Positions 4,973-5,877 of a DNA stretch of 5,877 nucleotides are shown here, piece after piece; position 1 is the stretch's first letter; each line of letters begins with the position of its first letter. The stretch lies in the NCBI GenBank assembly GCA_017548225.1, contig JAFYMV010000070.1, forward strand, positions 1 through 5,877. The letters run 5' to 3'. The notes under the pieces are model-generated. The model was not told where the DNA came from. It saw only the letters and a list, made by a program, of their open reading frames with translations, and did not search any database. Origin of the DNA: Bacteroidaceae bacterium (GTDB lineage: Bacteria; Bacteroidota; Bacteroidia; Bacteroidales; Bacteroidaceae). A program made the translations under genes and the position numbers.

Positions 4973-5877
4973 ATGCCCAACTTTTACACCGACAGCCCAG
5001 AGCTCAAGCACTACCTGAATCATCCATTGATGAAGCGCATCGTGGAGTTGCGCGAGCGCGACTTTGCAGAGAAAGACTTGTATGCCTATGCTCCTCAAAA
5101 TCATGAGGATGCTATGGACAACTACGACAAAGTACTCGAGATTGTAGGCGAGGTATGTGGCGACATCATCGCTCCCAACGCCGAAGGGGTGGACCATGAA
5201 GGAGCCACCTGTAAGGACGGACATATATACTATGCTTCGGGCACGGAGCAAAACCTTGACACGCTGCGTAAGGCTGGACTCATGGGCATGTCGATGCCGC
5301 GATGCTATGGAGGTCTCAACTTCCCAAGCGTCACCTTCATGATTGCCGCTGACATGGTGAGCCGTGCCGATGCGGGATTTGAAAACATATGGGCGCTGCA
5401 AGATTGCGCCGAGACAATCTATGAGTTTGGCTCCGAAGAGCAGAAACGACACTATATCAGTCGCGTATGCAATGGTGCGACCATGAGCATGGACCTTACC
5501 GAGCCCGATGCTGGCTCCGACCTACAAAGCGCACAACTAAAAGCCACCTATAGCGAAGAGGACGGCTGCTGGCACCTCAATGGCGTGAAGCGATTCATCA
5601 CCAATGGCGATAGCGACATACACCTTGTACTAGCTCGCTCTGAGGAAGGCACAAAAGACGGGCGAGGTCTATCAATGTTCATCTACGACAAGGGTAATGG
5701 TGGAGTTACCGTACGCCGCATAGAGAACAAGATGGGCATCAAGGGCAGTCCTACCTGCGAACTGGTATACCATAATGCCAAGGCAGAACTCTGCGGTGAG
5801 CGCCGACTCGGCCTTATCAAATATGTAATGTCACTGATGAATGGTGCCCGACTCGGCATTGCAGCCCAAGCAGTGGG
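4973..5877 (+). CDS. Acyl-CoA dehydrogenase, N-terminal part (runs off the window)
   Basis: 301 codons are open from the ATG at 4973 to the window edge with no stop, so the 3' end is missing. Acyl-CoA dehydrogenases oxidise acyl-CoA to trans-2-enoyl-CoA on FAD and hand the electrons to ETF, here encoded 15 bp upstream. The visible part holds the N-terminal helical domain and the central beta domain. MSMDLTEPDAGSDLQ (171-185) is the family FAD/substrate signature, followed by NGVKRFITNGDSD (203-215) and the FAD-side region MGIKGSPTCEL (254-264). The final segment, LMNGARLGIAAQ, opens the C-terminal helical domain. The catalytic glutamate lies beyond the edge. From memory of Bacteroidales homologues, which begin MANFYTDNPELK-like, the full protein should be near 570 residues, of the long type with a C-terminal extension. 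The chain-length specificity is unknown. Confidence 0.93.
   Translation, partial: MPNFYTDSPELKHYLNHPLMKRIVELRERDFAEKDLYAYAPQNHEDAMDNYDKVLEIVGEVCGDIIAPNAEGVDHEGATCKDGHIYYASGTEQNLDTLRKAGLMGMSMPRCYGGLNFPSVTFMIAADMVSRADAGFENIWALQDCAETIYEFGSEEQKRHYISRVCNGATMSMDLTEPDAGSDLQSAQLKATYSEEDGCWHLNGVKRFITNGDSDIHLVLARSEEGTKDGRGLSMFIYDKGNGGVTVRRIENKMGIKGSPTCELVYHNAKAELCGERRLGLIKYVMSLMNGARLGIAAQAV

Noticed and set aside
4946..5452. A 168-codon minus-strand frame over the acyl-CoA dehydrogenase start
   Set aside because: It is antisense to the conserved N-terminal dehydrogenase sequence and shows no recognisable domain.

Overview
The window looks like a chromosomal segment of a Bacteroidales-type member of the Bacteroidota. 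The evidence is two promoters of the Bacteroidota form (-33 TTTG, -7 TAnnTTTG), each running on into GCACC; AT-rich ribosome entry sites that mostly lack a Shine-Dalgarno sequence; and proteins, above all S15, EtfB, EtfA and the acyl-CoA dehydrogenase, that read like the Bacteroides/Porphyromonas versions. The genus cannot be fixed by eye. All seven genes lie on the + strand, and nothing mobile, no tRNA/rRNA and no CRISPR array is visible.

Layout: (1) 6-773, a CPBP-family membrane protease, possibly lacking its true 5' end at the window edge. (2) 774-981, an AT-rich intergenic region with a stem-loop, three copies of a TGCACTAATTT repeat spaced by exact multiples of 21 bp, an AT-rich dyad, and the rpsO promoter. 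(3) 982-1251, rpsO (ribosomal protein S15), closed by a strong intrinsic terminator at 1275-1307, so it appears monocistronic. (4) 1308-1402, a regulatory region with a second Bacteroidota promoter and two dyad-symmetric sites. (5) 1403 to the window end, a tight five-gene operon: fabF, fabZ, etfB, etfA and an acyl-CoA dehydrogenase that runs off the window. Gaps are 4-45 bp.

The operon joins two halves that are usually discussed apart. FabF (condensation) and a stand-alone FabZ (dehydration) act on ACP-bound acyl chains in fatty acid synthesis. ETF and acyl-CoA dehydrogenase handle electrons at the 2,3-position of acyl-CoAs. The EtfB carries the GADTxATS and GRQAIDGxTAQVGP motifs of the NADH-using, electron-bifurcating ETF class rather than the AMP-binding form of mitochondrial ETF. 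The most interesting reading, which is inference, is a lipid module whose dehydrogenase/ETF either runs as an enoyl reductase or balances redox while chains are elongated. No ketoreductase, ACP or thioesterase is in view, and the downstream end of the operon is outside the window.

Apart from this linkage and the promoter-region symmetry, the genes are well-known families with intact active sites.
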